Source: Streptomyces sp. LBL (lineage in GTDB: Bacteria; Actinomycetota; Actinomycetes; Streptomycetales; Streptomycetaceae). Taken from it: DNA of 64,000 nucleotides. How positions within the stretch are numbered: the stretch's first letter is position 1; each line of letters opens with the position of its first letter. The stretch lies in the NCBI RefSeq assembly GCF_029893585.1, contig NZ_JARXYX010000007.1, positions 124,001-188,000 of the forward strand. The letters are read 5' to 3'. The translations under genes and the position numbers were made by a program. Shown piece by piece: positions 28,223-36,984 of the stretch. The notes below the pieces were generated by a model. The model saw only the letters and a program-made list of their open reading frames with translations. It searched no databases and was not told the origin of the DNA.

Positions 28223-28888
28223 TCAGGCCCGTTCCGCACCTTCCGGTACGAGTCGGCTCGTGAAACCGTCGCTACGCAACCGCTCGAAAGCCGCCGCCAC
28301 GTCGTCGGGAATCTCCTGCTCGATCATGAACTCTTGCTGTGGGTACACCATGAGCCGCTGCTGGGCCCCCACCAGCATGTCGATGACCAGACGCGCATCC
28401 TGGATCGAATCGACGTACTCGGAGAGCGCCATGGGCGTGGAGGCGCTCACCCACTCGACATCCGGCCAGAGCTTTCGCGCCGTCGCATAGGCCCGTCGCT
28501 CCTCGTACGGCTTGCTGACCAGCAGGACCGACGAGACGGGAACACGCTGCTCTTCGAGGAGAGCGCGGGAGAAACGGATGTTCTCGCCAGTGTTCCGGGC
28601 CTTCGGCTCGACGGTGATGGCGCACTCAGGAACCCCAAGCTCCACCGCACGGTCCTGATAGTGTTCGGCCTCACCACGGGGCATCCGTTCACGCGTCGTA
28701 CGGCTGGTTGCTCCGGTGAAGACGATGAGCGGCGCCATGCCACGGTGGTAGAGGTCCGCGGTGGTGTCGGCCACTCCCAGGTCGTGGCTACCGAGACCGA
28801 TCGCCACGGAGCAAGGGCGCAGCTCGTGACCCATCTGCTGGAAATCCCACAGCCGCCGAGCATCCGCCCATGCCTGCGTTGAGATCAC
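28223..28888 (-). CDS. YdcF/SanA-like DUF218 protein
   Basis: The GTG start at 28888 (VISTQAWADARRLWDFQ) follows GGGAGCGAGAG. The 221-aa product has a Rossmann-like core of the DUF218 family: SVAIGLGSHDLGVADTTADLY, LIVFTGATS, GVPECAITVEPKARNTGENI and VLLVSKPYEERRA. In this family the conserved E-x-x-S/A-x-N-T-x-E-N stretch marks the active region; roles in envelope or nucleotide metabolism are proposed. It lacks the usual membrane anchor, so it is a cytosolic version. Confidence 0.78.
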   Translation of the reverse strand: MISTQAWADARRLWDFQQMGHELRPCSVAIGLGSHDLGVADTTADLYHRGMAPLIVFTGATSRTTRERMPRGEAEHYQDRAVELGVPECAITVEPKARNTGENIRFSRALLEEQRVPVSSVLLVSKPYEERRAYATARKLWPDVEWVSASTPMALSEYVDSIQDARLVIDMLVGAQQRLMVYPQQEFMIEQEIPDDVAAAFERLRSDGFTSRLVPEGAERA

Positions 28889-29156
28889 TTGCTCTCGCTC
28901 CCCATGCTCGACGAGGACAGCTCCTCGCCGTTGAAAACGTACAAGACCTTGTCTTCCCCGCGTCACTCGGAACCGGTCGGCGACGAGCAACCCTCCGATG
29001 GGATCAGCTTACGTTCCAGATCACCGCGCCCTCAGACGATGTTTCGCCTGTCGCACCCTCCCTGCTGGGGGCCGGAAACGGGCACCGGGATTGGCTGGCC
29101 CGCGACGCCCCTCGCCCACCTCGCACGCGACTCCCTTGGCTGGCGGATCACAGGGC

Positions 29157-29630
29157 TTACGCAGACTCGAGCTCGGACTCTGCGGTTCGCTGGCGAGGGA
29201 GCGCGGTGGAGGCTTTGGGGCCACGAAGGATTGGGCCCGTGAGCTCGATGGGCACATCAAGGCCGTCGAGGAGCAGGACGATCTTGTCGATGTTGGTGAG
29301 TCTTCGCGCTCCGGATTCCAGCATCGATAGGAAGGCCTGGCTCAGGCCGGTCAGTGTGGCCAGATCATCTTGCCGGAGCGAGCCGAGTCTCCGGACGAGT
29401 AAGCAGACAGTCCCGAAGTCTCTTTCCTGGAGGGCTAATTGGACTTCACTTGACTCCCAGACGTGCTCCGGTACGCACGGTTGAGCCTCCGGGGCTTCCA
29501 CCCACGCTAGGCGGAGGCATGCGTTGCAGTGTGCGTCGTTGTTATATCTACTCAGGTGGCACCCGCAACCGTGACAGCGACGCGGATGTCCCGTCATCCC
29601 GGGCGCCTGGGCAGTGCGGAGTGCCGACAC
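29157..29630 (-). CDS. third zinc-ribbon/XRE protein, short form
   Basis: The GTG start at 29630 follows AAGGAG. The 157-aa product has the same Cys4 ribbon (CHGCGC, CNAC) and XRE domain (LRQDDLATLTGLSQAFLSM) as the large regulators but ends soon after the HTH, without TPRs. It may be a natural short form or a truncation. It lies downstream of the paralogue gene 29789-30232, mirroring the gene content of 21.6-24 kb. Confidence 0.78.
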   Translation of the reverse strand: MSALRTAQAPGMTGHPRRCHGCGCHLSRYNNDAHCNACLRLAWVEAPEAQPCVPEHVWESSEVQLALQERDFGTVCLLVRRLGSLRQDDLATLTGLSQAFLSMLESGARRLTNIDKIVLLLDGLDVPIELTGPILRGPKASTALPRQRTAESELESA

Positions 29631-29788
29631 GGAGATCTTCTCCTTGGTGAACCGAGATACCGATGGGGGCGATGGGGCGCCTCGCGTTATGCCCGGCCGA
29701 TGTTGTCCGTGAACAGTGGGGGCGTCGCCCTATTGGTGCGTTGGGCGGCACCGGCAGCGAGGTTGTTCGTGATTCGAATGTGCGCGGC

Positions 29789-30232
29789 CTACGAGGCCGG
29801 GTCTTCCGCGGACCCACGGCGCTCTCTGCGCGCTTTACTCAGGGCTCGACGCAACGCGGCGGGCTGTGTGAGAGCCCTGGGAGAACTGGGCAACCTGTGC
29901 CAGTAGAGACCGGGCGGCTCGGTCTTGCCTGCTGGCGGGACGATGACGTGGCACTTCAAACCAAGGGCGACCGTCCCAGGCTCTTCCCAATCCGCGGCGG
30001 CACCCGCGGGTACGAGGAAGTAGAGACGAGGCTCCGGGCCTTCGGGCGCGAGAATCACAGGGCCCATGGGTTCGCCGACGTCGGTGAGGATGTCCATCGC
30101 TCGGAGGCCGATGGCCTCGACTGCGCGAATGGCGTCCCACCACTGCCCTGCGGCGCACAGTTCGGGCTCCTCGCCGATGGGCATCCATCGGGGCATAGGG
30201 GCGGATGCGCTCGGGTCAGCATCAGACATCAT
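29789..30232 (-). CDS. unnamed protein, paralogue of the product of 21626-22267
   Basis: A 147-aa product nearly matching the C-terminal two-thirds of the other copy (QWWDAIRAVEAIGLRAMDIL; WEEPGTVALGLKCHVIVPP; then a terminal RRALSKARRERRGSAE). The long N-terminal part of the other copy is missing. The start is one of two adjacent ATGs at 30232 and 30229, just after a long hairpin. Function unknown; the repeated association with zinc-ribbon/XRE proteins suggests they work together. Confidence 0.68.
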   Translation of the reverse strand: MMSDADPSASAPMPRWMPIGEEPELCAAGQWWDAIRAVEAIGLRAMDILTDVGEPMGPVILAPEGPEPRLYFLVPAGAAADWEEPGTVALGLKCHVIVPPAGKTEPPGLYWHRLPSSPRALTQPAALRRALSKARRERRGSAEDPAS

Positions 30233-30238
30233 GCGAAT

Positions 30239-30268
30239 GGTCTCCCCACAACTGGTTGTGAGGAGACC
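30239..30268 (-). promoter_or_regulatory. hairpin over the ribosome site of 29789-30232
   Basis: GGTCTCC-x-CACAA and its complement TTGTG-x-GGAGACC flank CTGG, a near-perfect 13-bp stem ending six bases before the start codon. On the transcript the GGAGA ribosome site lies in the stem, so folding could block translation. Regulation is inferred. Confidence 0.45.
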
Positions 30269-30292
30269 ATTCCATTCTGCAAGCTCCGTGAG

Positions 30293-30307
30293 CGGACAGA
30301 CTGTCCG
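30293..30307. promoter_or_regulatory. 15-bp palindrome CGGACA-GAC-TGTCCG, copy 1
   Basis: Perfect six-base arms around a three-base spacer, 60 bases upstream of the gene starting at 30232 and just past the end of the XRE gene at 30341. The same palindrome recurs at 31849-31863, suggesting a shared operator. Confidence 0.5.
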
Positions 30308-30340
30308 GGGGATTCCTCCGCGAACCCCCTTGACGTCCCG

Positions 30341-31579
30341 TCAGGCTGTGGTAAGTCCCGCCCAACTCCCGAATGCAGAAAGCTCGTTGGAAGGATGCGT
30401 CTCCAACCGCAGCAGGGCAGACGTCGTCTCGCGGACAGACGGGTGGAACCTGACGTGGTTCGGTGCCACCTTGCGCGCCCGCTGAAGGTCAGCGAACGCC
30501 CCTGCCCTGTCCCCTGTCGTGAGCTTCGCCGAAGCCACGTCGATGAAGTGGTGGCTTGACCGCTCGCCAACCGTCGTTGCGGGCGGCATCCACTCGCCGC
30601 CAGAGGAGAGGGCCCACTCTCCAAGCCGCGCCAGAGCCTGCTCCGTGTCACCCATGTCGATCATCGCGTGCACTTCATGGATGCGGATGTTCGTCGGCCC
30701 GAATGACATCTCGTACGCGAGGGAATCACGGTCGTCGGCCATCCTGGACACCTGCTCCGCTTCCCGCAGGTAGTCGCTCGCGCGATCGGGGTTGTTCTCC
30801 CGCGCTTCGAGCACCGCGAGCTTGAGCAGGAGAGCGCCGTCCACTGCGAGCGCGTCCTCCGTGTACGAGCGTTCCGGCTGAATCCGCTCAAGCTCGCGTC
30901 GCAGCGCCAGTAGCTTGCGGCGAGCGGAACTGTAGGCGCCTTGCCGGAGCATCGCCCCGGTGACCAGGTACGCGGCAGTGACCTGCATCAACGGATCACG
31001 GGACTGGTCCGCGGCCCAACGGACGCGCTCCAGCGAGGTGGTGGAGAGATCGTGATGGCCCAACTTGTGCGCCAGAGAGTTGACCGCTCGGTAGGCGCGG
31101 GCGAGATGCCAGAAAGCCGTCCGCTCCTCATCGCCCTGGGCGCTGAGCGCCACATGCGTCAGCTCGGTGATGATCGGCGCCAGGAGCGGCCCCATGGGGG
31201 CGTACCGCGCATCGCGGCGCAGGGCCGCGACCTGGTCGACCTCCGAAGCGAGCACCGGCAATGCGCGGGGAGCGGCCTCCAGCTCGTCGGGCGTGTCGTA
31301 GCACAACATGATCCGCCGGAGCTCCGGGATCACCGCGTGAACGCCGTCCTCGGCCTCCGGCTCGCCGTAGTACGGCTGCCCCGTGAGAACCTCGACGCCG
31401 AAGTGCAGGGCTTTCGCGAGCGCCAGGACCAAGGAGAGCGGGGCCTTCCGCTTTCCGGATTCGAGCTTTTCGATGTAGCTGGGTGATACGGCGACTTTCT
31501 GAGCGAGTTGAGCGACAGACAGTCTCCGAATCTTGCGGGCTATTCGGAGCCGGTCGCCCAGCGTCACATTCTCAGCCAT
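30341..31579 (-). CDS. XRE-family transcriptional regulator with TPR-like C-terminus
   Basis: The start is MAENVTLGDRLRIARKIR at 31579. The helix-turn-helix lies in residues 10-60 (LSVAQLAQKVAVSPSYIEKL), followed by about 340 helical residues with TPR-like pairs, as in many Streptomyces regulators. It lacks the Cys4 ribbon of the other three XRE proteins nearby. The long upstream region contains the CGGACA-GAT-TGTCCG palindrome, a possible autoregulatory site. Confidence 0.8.
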   Translation of the reverse strand: MAENVTLGDRLRIARKIRRLSVAQLAQKVAVSPSYIEKLESGKRKAPLSLVLALAKALHFGVEVLTGQPYYGEPEAEDGVHAVIPELRRIMLCYDTPDELEAAPRALPVLASEVDQVAALRRDARYAPMGPLLAPIITELTHVALSAQGDEERTAFWHLARAYRAVNSLAHKLGHHDLSTTSLERVRWAADQSRDPLMQVTAAYLVTGAMLRQGAYSSARRKLLALRRELERIQPERSYTEDALAVDGALLLKLAVLEARENNPDRASDYLREAEQVSRMADDRDSLAYEMSFGPTNIRIHEVHAMIDMGDTEQALARLGEWALSSGGEWMPPATTVGERSSHHFIDVASAKLTTGDRAGAFADLQRARKVAPNHVRFHPSVRETTSALLRLETHPSNELSAFGSWAGLTTA

Positions 31580-32012
31580 AGGCGGATCAATCCCTTCGCG
31601 ACGGAGCACTCAGATCAGAGTACGGACAAGGCCCCTCCTGGCGAGCCGCGTCGCCAAGTGTTTACGAGGACGCCGTCGGCTGCCGATGATCTCGTGCGTG
31701 ATGTGCGGGCAGCAGCCGTCGCCAGTAGCCCAATCCGCCAGCCGCGCCGCCCATCAGGAACGGCACTAATCAGGCTATTTGCGGTGGTTGGGCGGGATCC
31801 AGCCATGGTGAACCGACGTCGCGTCAAGAGGTGGGGCGCAGATACCCACGGACAGATTGTCCGGTCTCGCTCACTACCCAGTGGCATCGTAGCCTCGCGC
31901 TCAGTTGCCAATGGAGGTGGAGGGACGCTCCTCGTCCACCGCGCACAAGCACATCCATCTGACCGGCGAACCGAACACAGCACCACTCCACGCTGGCCGG
32001 AAACGCCTACTA
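31580..32012. other. 433-base intergenic stretch before the IS630 element
   Basis: No convincing gene. It holds the palindrome at 31849-31863 and, by position, the promoter of the regulator at 31579. An open frame spans it on the plus strand but reads as non-coding and runs into the transposase. Confidence 0.5.
31849..31863. promoter_or_regulatory. 15-bp palindrome CGGACA-GAT-TGTCCG, copy 2
   Basis: Perfect six-base arms with a GAT spacer, identical to the copy at 30293-30307 except for one spacer base. It lies 270 bases upstream of the XRE gene start. Two copies flanking the regulator gene suggest that the regulator binds both. Confidence 0.5.
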
Positions 32013-32034
32013 GGGCGTCGCTGCTTAGTTATGG
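32013..32034 (+). repeat. left terminal inverted repeat of the IS630 element
   Basis: It pairs with 33227-33248 at about 14 of 22 positions (GTCGC, and TGG at the inner end, are shared). Confidence 0.55.
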
Positions 32035-32095
32035 CGTGTCTGGGGAGACTGGTGTCTGGTGGGTTCCTTCCCTTTCACCAGACGGGACTGTCGTT

Positions 32096-33237
32096 GTGGG
32101 TTCGCAGAAGAAGCGGCCGGTCAGGCTGACCGCGCAGGATCGTGAAGAGTTGGTCCGGGTGACCACGACGGGTATTCGTCGGGCCTCGATGATCATGCGT
32201 GCGCGGGTACTGCTTGCACTGGACACCTCGGTGGGTCACGTGGATTCCAAGGCGGTGATCGCGGCCCGGCTCAACGTCTCCGGTGAGACGTTACGGCTGG
32301 TCGCCAAGCGTTTCGCCGAGACCGGTGGCGATATTCACGCCACGATCGCGCGGAAGATGCGCGACCTTCCGCCGGTACCCTCGCCGGTGACGGGCGAGGT
32401 CGAAGCCCGGCTGATCGCGCTGGCGTGCTCACAGCCGCCCCAGGGCCATACCCGGTGGTCGCTGCGGCTGCTGGAGAAGTACGTCGCGCTGGCCGAGGAC
32501 ATCCCCGACCTGGACCACTCCACCATCGGGCGGGTCTTAAAAAAACGGAACTGCGCCCTCACCTGAGAAAGTGCTGGACCATCCCGCCACGGGCGAACGC
32601 GGAGTTCGCGGCCCGGATGGAAGACGTGCTCGCCGTCTATGCCCGGCCCTACGACCCGGCACGTCCGGTGGTGTGCATGGACGAGAAGCCCTACCAACTC
32701 CTCGACCATGCCCGCGACCCGCTCCCAGCCCGCCCCGGTCACGACGCCCGCCAGGACAGCGAGTACATTCGCTGCGGCACGTCCTCCATCTTCGTATGGG
32801 TCGAACCCCTGCGCGGCTGGCGCCGCGTTCAGGCACTGTCCCGGCGGACCCGGACCGACTGGGCCGGCCAGGTCAGACAGCTGCTGAACGTGGACTACCC
32901 CGACGCCGAGACCGTGGTGCTGGTGATGGACAACCTCAACACCCACAACATCGCCTCGTTGTACGAGGCATTCGAGCCACAAGAGGCATTCGCCCTGGCC
33001 CAGCGCCTCGAGATCCACCACACGCCCAAGCACGGGTCATGGCTCAACATCGCCGAGATCGAACTCTCCGCGCTGACCCGGCAATGCCTCGACCGCCGGA
33101 TCAGCGACCTCGACATCCTCAACACCGAACTCTCAGCCTGGCAGAACGCCACCAACACCGACCAACGTCAGGTGAACTGGCAGTTCACCACCCACGACGC
33201 ACGCACCAGACTGCGCCACCTCTATCCCAAAAATTAG
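32096..33237 (+). CDS. IS630-family transposase, made by -1 frameshifting
   Basis: A DDE transposase in two frames. The first, from GTG 32096, holds the helix-turn-helix domain ([18 protein letters not shown]) and stops at 32566 after LKKRNCALT. The second, one base back, continues [13 protein letters not shown] to 33237 with the catalytic residues in [20 protein letters not shown] and [10 protein letters not shown]. The frames meet at a run of seven A (32539-32545), which in the first frame reads A-AAA-AAA, a classic -1 slippery site. Programmed frameshifting is therefore likely, as in other IS630 members, although a simple indel in the run cannot be excluded. Confidence 0.8.
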
Positions 33238-33248
33238 TCGCGACAGTC
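33227..33248 (-). repeat. right terminal inverted repeat of the IS630 element
   Basis: Counterpart of 32013-32034. The transposase stop codon (33235-33237) lies inside it, as is common in compact insertion sequences. Confidence 0.55.
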
Positions 33249-33319
33249 TACTACTTGGCAAATGCGGCCACACACTTCCACACTGCGCACGAGATTCACC
33301 ACAGGGGGAAGGGGGTCCG

Positions 33320-34024
33320 ATGCCCGAGCGGAAGGGACGCCGCGCCAAGGCACAACGGCAGAGAGAACAACGCCAACGGGCAAGCATAGCGGCGGCCGGG
33401 ATCGCAGCCGCGCTCTTCGTCTTTTGGCAGTCGCCATGGCTCCTGCTGGGCATCGCCGGAACAGGGAGTGCGGGCATCGCCGCCTGGCTTCTGTGGAAGG
33501 CCCACAAACGGGAGCGCGCCGGCGACCGCACGTGGCGCGAACAGGACCGGCGCATGGAGCTGGAACGTTCCATGACCACCATCGACGCCATGACCTGGCA
33601 GGACTTCGAACACTACGTGGCCGAGTTGTGCCGCCGGGATGGCTGCACCAACGTCGCCGTGGTCGGCGGCTCAGGGGATCTTGCCGCAGACATCCTCGGT
33701 AACATGCCCGACGGGCGACGCTTGGTCGTACAGGTCAAGCACTACGCGCCCCACCGCACGGTGCCCAGTGGCGACATGCAGAAGTTCGTCGGCATGGCCT
33801 TCAACGAACACCACGCGGACGTCGCCCTGTTCGTTGCCACCTGCGAGTACGGCAGAGCTGCACGAGACCTCGCGATCAAGCACCAAATCGTAGCTCTGAA
33901 CCGCAACTTGTTCGGCTCTTGGAATAGCGGAGCGCCACTGGAATCGCTCCTGTCCTTGAGTGGGACCGGCTGCGGAGTGCCCCGCCGCCGCTCGGCGAGA
34001 AGGCGCCCGGAAGAGGCTTCCTGA
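33320..34024 (+). CDS. membrane-anchored Mrr-like restriction endonuclease
   Basis: A 234-aa protein with a basic N-terminus, two hydrophobic helices (about residues 22-60) and a C-terminal Mrr-type nuclease domain: MTWQDFEHYVAELCRRDG, then GGSGDLAADIL (catalytic Asp) and RRLVVQVKHY (Gln-x-Lys). Mrr-like enzymes often cut modified or foreign DNA. The membrane anchor suggests action at DNA entry. It starts just after the IS630 element, behind a G-rich ribosome site. Confidence 0.82.
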   Translation: MPERKGRRAKAQRQREQRQRASIAAAGIAAALFVFWQSPWLLLGIAGTGSAGIAAWLLWKAHKRERAGDRTWREQDRRMELERSMTTIDAMTWQDFEHYVAELCRRDGCTNVAVVGGSGDLAADILGNMPDGRRLVVQVKHYAPHRTVPSGDMQKFVGMAFNEHHADVALFVATCEYGRAARDLAIKHQIVALNRNLFGSWNSGAPLESLLSLSGTGCGVPRRRSARRRPEEAS

Positions 34025-34071
34025 TCTCTCCACGGGGGTGTCTGCAGCCTCCGCTGTCTGCCGTGGAGATC
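34023..34071 (+). terminator. probable terminator after the Mrr-like gene
   Basis: GATCTC-TCCACGG pairs with CCGTGGA-GATC across a 25-base loop, starting at the stop codon. No T run follows, which is usual in this group. Confidence 0.4.
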
Positions 34072-34165
34072 GCCCGCGAGGTGGTGGCCCCCACCGGGTG
34101 GATCGGCAGGGGCGGACACCAGAACTCGGTGGCGCCGGGGACCGTAATTCCCTCACGCTGACGGA

Positions 34166-35152
34166 ATGCCGAACACGATCACCCCGCGCCTTGAGTACAG
34201 CTCCACAGCCGTACGCCCGCGCTGGGCCGACCTGCCACGGGACGTCCGTCGGCTTGTCTCCCGACGCCTGGGCGGCGCGGTGGACGCCGGGCCGAGCGCC
34301 GGAAGCGGGTTCACCAGCGGCTTCGCCGCCGTGCTCCATGGCGTCAACGGGCCCGAGTTCGTCAAGGCGGTCAACGCCCTGGACAACACCGTGATTGCCG
34401 ACTGCTACCGGCAGGAGGTATTGATCAACCAGGCGCTCCCCGCAGAAGTTCCGGCGCCCCGCTTGCGGTGGATCGAGGAACATGCAGACGGGTGGATCGT
34501 CTTGGGATTCGATGCGGTCAATGGCGGCCGCATGCCCAGCGCGCCGTGGAACCCTGCCGAACTCGCAGCGACGCTCGACGCCTACACGGTCACGGCCGGA
34601 GCACTCTCCACACCATCCGAGGCACTCCAGCAGGTCGGCCTCAAGCCGATCGGTGACGGCAGCGACTTCGCCGACTGGCGCGGCCTCGCCAGCGGCACTT
34701 CCAGTGTGGAAGCCCTGCCGGCATGGGTGCCGACCAACCGGCTGGACACGTTGGCTGACCTCGAAACCCAATGGCGACAGGCCGTGGCCGGCGATGCAGT
34801 CCTCCACCACGACCTGCGCCAGGACAACGTTCTGCTCGATACGAACGGAGCTGCGTGGATCTGTGACTGGAACTGGCCGTGCCTCGGGGCGAGTTGGTTT
34901 GACCTCGTGCTCCTCCTGGCCACAGCGCACGCCGACGGACACGATGCCACCGCCCTCTTCGCGAGCCACCCAACGGCCCGAGAAGTCGACGATCAGCAGC
35001 TCGATGCGGCCCTGGCCGCCCTCTCTGGCTTCTTCCTGGTCTCCGGAGCACAGCCTCCATCAGACTGGTCCCCATACATTCGCCAGCACCAGACGTGGTG
35101 CGGCGAGGTCACGCTGCGATGGCTGGCCAACCGTCGCGGCTGGGCCTTCTGA
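34166..35152 (+). CDS. APH-type phosphotransferase
   Basis: A 328-aa kinase-fold protein. Catalytic loop VLHHDLRQDNVLL and metal site ICDWNWPCLG (Asp, with WNWP in place of the common D-F/W-E) place it with aminoglycoside-phosphotransferase-like enzymes. The start MPNTITPRLEYSS at 34166 has no strong ribosome site. The gene stands alone. Substrate unknown. Confidence 0.78.
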   Translation: MPNTITPRLEYSSTAVRPRWADLPRDVRRLVSRRLGGAVDAGPSAGSGFTSGFAAVLHGVNGPEFVKAVNALDNTVIADCYRQEVLINQALPAEVPAPRLRWIEEHADGWIVLGFDAVNGGRMPSAPWNPAELAATLDAYTVTAGALSTPSEALQQVGLKPIGDGSDFADWRGLASGTSSVEALPAWVPTNRLDTLADLETQWRQAVAGDAVLHHDLRQDNVLLDTNGAAWICDWNWPCLGASWFDLVLLLATAHADGHDATALFASHPTAREVDDQQLDAALAALSGFFLVSGAQPPSDWSPYIRQHQTWCGEVTLRWLANRRGWAF

Positions 35153-35226
35153 CCTGCGGCCATCCGGTCAGTGCGCGACAGGCAATCCACTCAGCGTCAC
35201 GCCGGAGTGCCCTTAGTAGGGCTTGG

Positions 35227-35650
35227 TCAGGTCCGTAGTGGAGTGGGTATGTCGCGGTGGCAGGTGGGGCAGGCGCCGGTCCATGCCGCGAGCAGGGTCT
35301 GTAGCTCGCGGACGACCTGGTAGAGGCTCAGGCCGGCGCCCCGTCTTTTGGGGCCCGGGCCAGTCGTTGCAGGGTGCAGAAGGCATGGGCAACGGAAACG
35401 AGGGTCACATGGTGATGCCAGCCGGCCCAGGTGCGGCCCTCGAAGTGGGCCAGTCCCAGGGCCTGCTTCATCTCCCGGTAGTCGTGCTCGATGCGCCAGC
35501 GGAGCTTGGCCAGGTGGACCAGCGTGGTCAGAGGCGTGCCGGAGGGCAGGTCGGACAGCCAGTACTGCACCGGCTCGCTCTCGTCGGCGGGCCATTCGGC
35601 CAGCAGCCAGCACTCGGGCAGTTCCGGGCCGCGGGGCGTGGTCCGCTGGG
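35227..35650 (-). pseudogene. IS701-type transposase, C-terminal remnant with frameshift
   Basis: The minus strand encodes the C-terminal end of an IS701-family DDE transposase: LPECWLLAEWP, YWLSDLPSGTPL, KLRWRIEHDYREMKQALGL and WAGWHHHVTLVSVAHAF, then in another frame GLSLYQVVRELQTLLAAWTG and CPTCHRDIPT. One added base at about 35336 joins the frames. The N-terminal two-thirds are missing. The fragment abuts an opposite-facing ISAs1 remnant. Confidence 0.75.
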
Positions 35651-35659
35651 CCGGCGGCC

Positions 35660-36659
35660 AGGGCGCCGGTATCCTCGCCGCCCTCGAAGTCCTCGACGCT
35701 GACCCGGGGCAGCTACCGGTAGCCACGACGCTCACCCGCGCGCTCGCCCGCGTGGACGGGGACGCGCTGGACGCCGCCGTCGGCGCGTTCGTGCAGGCCC
35801 ACGCCACCGATCCGCTGGCCGGCATCGCCGGAGACCTGCCGGTGCTGCAGCTCGCCGCGGACGGCAAGACCGTGCGCGGTGCCCGCGAGCCGACGGCCTG
35901 CAGCTGCATCTGCTCGGCGTCTACCAGGTCGACCCCGGAGTCATGCTCGCCCAGCGGCAGATGCGCCACAAGCCGCACGAGACCGTGCACTTCACCGCCG
36001 CGCTGGACATGATCGCCGACATCAGCGGCGCGATCGTCATCGCCGATGCCCTGCACACCGTCGCCGACCATGCCCACTACCTGTACCGGCGGGGCGTCTT
36101 CGGCCTCTTCCCGGTCAAGGAGAACCGCCCGACCCTGTTCGCCCAGCTGGACGCGCTCGACTGGGACGAGACCACCAACCCGGGCATCACCGTGCACCGC
36201 ACCGAGGAGGCCAACTCAGGCCGCCACGAGATCCGCATCGTGCGCGTCCAGCCCCTCGCCGAAGACCAGGTGCGTTTCCCGCACGCCACCCAGGCCCTGC
36301 TCGTCGAGCGGTACACCACCGGCCGCGGCGACGGAAAGACCCACGCCGACGCCCAGCTCGGCATCACCACCGCCCCGGCCGGCACAGCCGACACGGCGGC
36401 CCTCGCCCGATGCGTCCGCGGTCAATGGGCCATCGAAGCCCAGCACTTCGTCCGCGACGTGACCTTCGGCGAGGACTCCTCCCGCGCCCGCACCGGCAGC
36501 CTGCCCCGAGCCCTCGCGACCTTCCGCAGCCTCGCGATCAGCCTCGCCCACCTCGCCCACCTCGCCGGCTGGACGAACAACGCTGCCGCTCACGACCACT
36601 ACCGCAACCACCCCGCCGACGCCCTACGCGAACTCGGTCTTACCCATCGCGGTGGATGA
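35660..36659 (+). pseudogene. ISAs1-type transposase, 5'-truncated and frameshifted
   Basis: The plus strand encodes most of an ISAs1-family transposase: [32 protein letters not shown], then in a second frame [60 protein letters not shown] and a normal C-terminus. One added base at about 35890 joins the frames. The N-terminal segment is absent, replaced by the IS701 fragment. The longest single open piece is 35943-36659. Confidence 0.78.
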
Positions 36660-36693
36660 AGTCACCGGAGGCCAACCTGGCGTATTCCGGTCT

Positions 36694-36984
36694 CTATGCC
36701 TCGCGGTATCCCGGGTCACCGGCGAACGGCAGTGCCAGGGACCGGACAGCCTGACAGGGCCACTCTTCGGCGGCGTAGTAGAGCGAGTCGGGCGGGAGTT
36801 GGGAGCAGGTGGTGCAGCCGGTGAACGATCGTGCTCGCTGCTCCGCCCGGCCACCTGCCGTCTCGATATAGGGGGCCCACATCGCCCTGGGCTCGTGGGC
36901 CACGAGGTGTTCAAAGCCGGTCTCGTCCAGCCGCATCAGCAGGAAGCCGAGCAGTTCCTCTACCCACAGCGCGTGACGAGCCAC
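36694..36984 (-). CDS. small DUF6221-like protein
   Basis: A 96-aa product whose end, SLALPFAGDPGYREA, matches the C-terminal signature I know from Streptomyces DUF6221 proteins, whose members also carry a central CxxC as here (GCTTC). It is shorter than usual at the N-terminus. Function unknown. It lies next to IS remnants, so truncation is possible. Confidence 0.5.
   Translation of the reverse strand: MARHALWVEELLGFLLMRLDETGFEHLVAHEPRAMWAPYIETAGGRAEQRARSFTGCTTCSQLPPDSLYYAAEEWPCQAVRSLALPFAGDPGYREA

Larger units (their letters stand above)
32013..33248 (+). mobile_element. IS630-family insertion sequence, 1236 bp
   Basis: The ends are imperfect inverted repeats, and a TA dinucleotide flanks both sides (32011-32012 and 33249-33250), the target duplication expected for this family. 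It carries one transposase in two overlapping frames. It separates an XRE regulator gene from an Mrr-like nuclease gene and appears complete. Confidence 0.75.
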
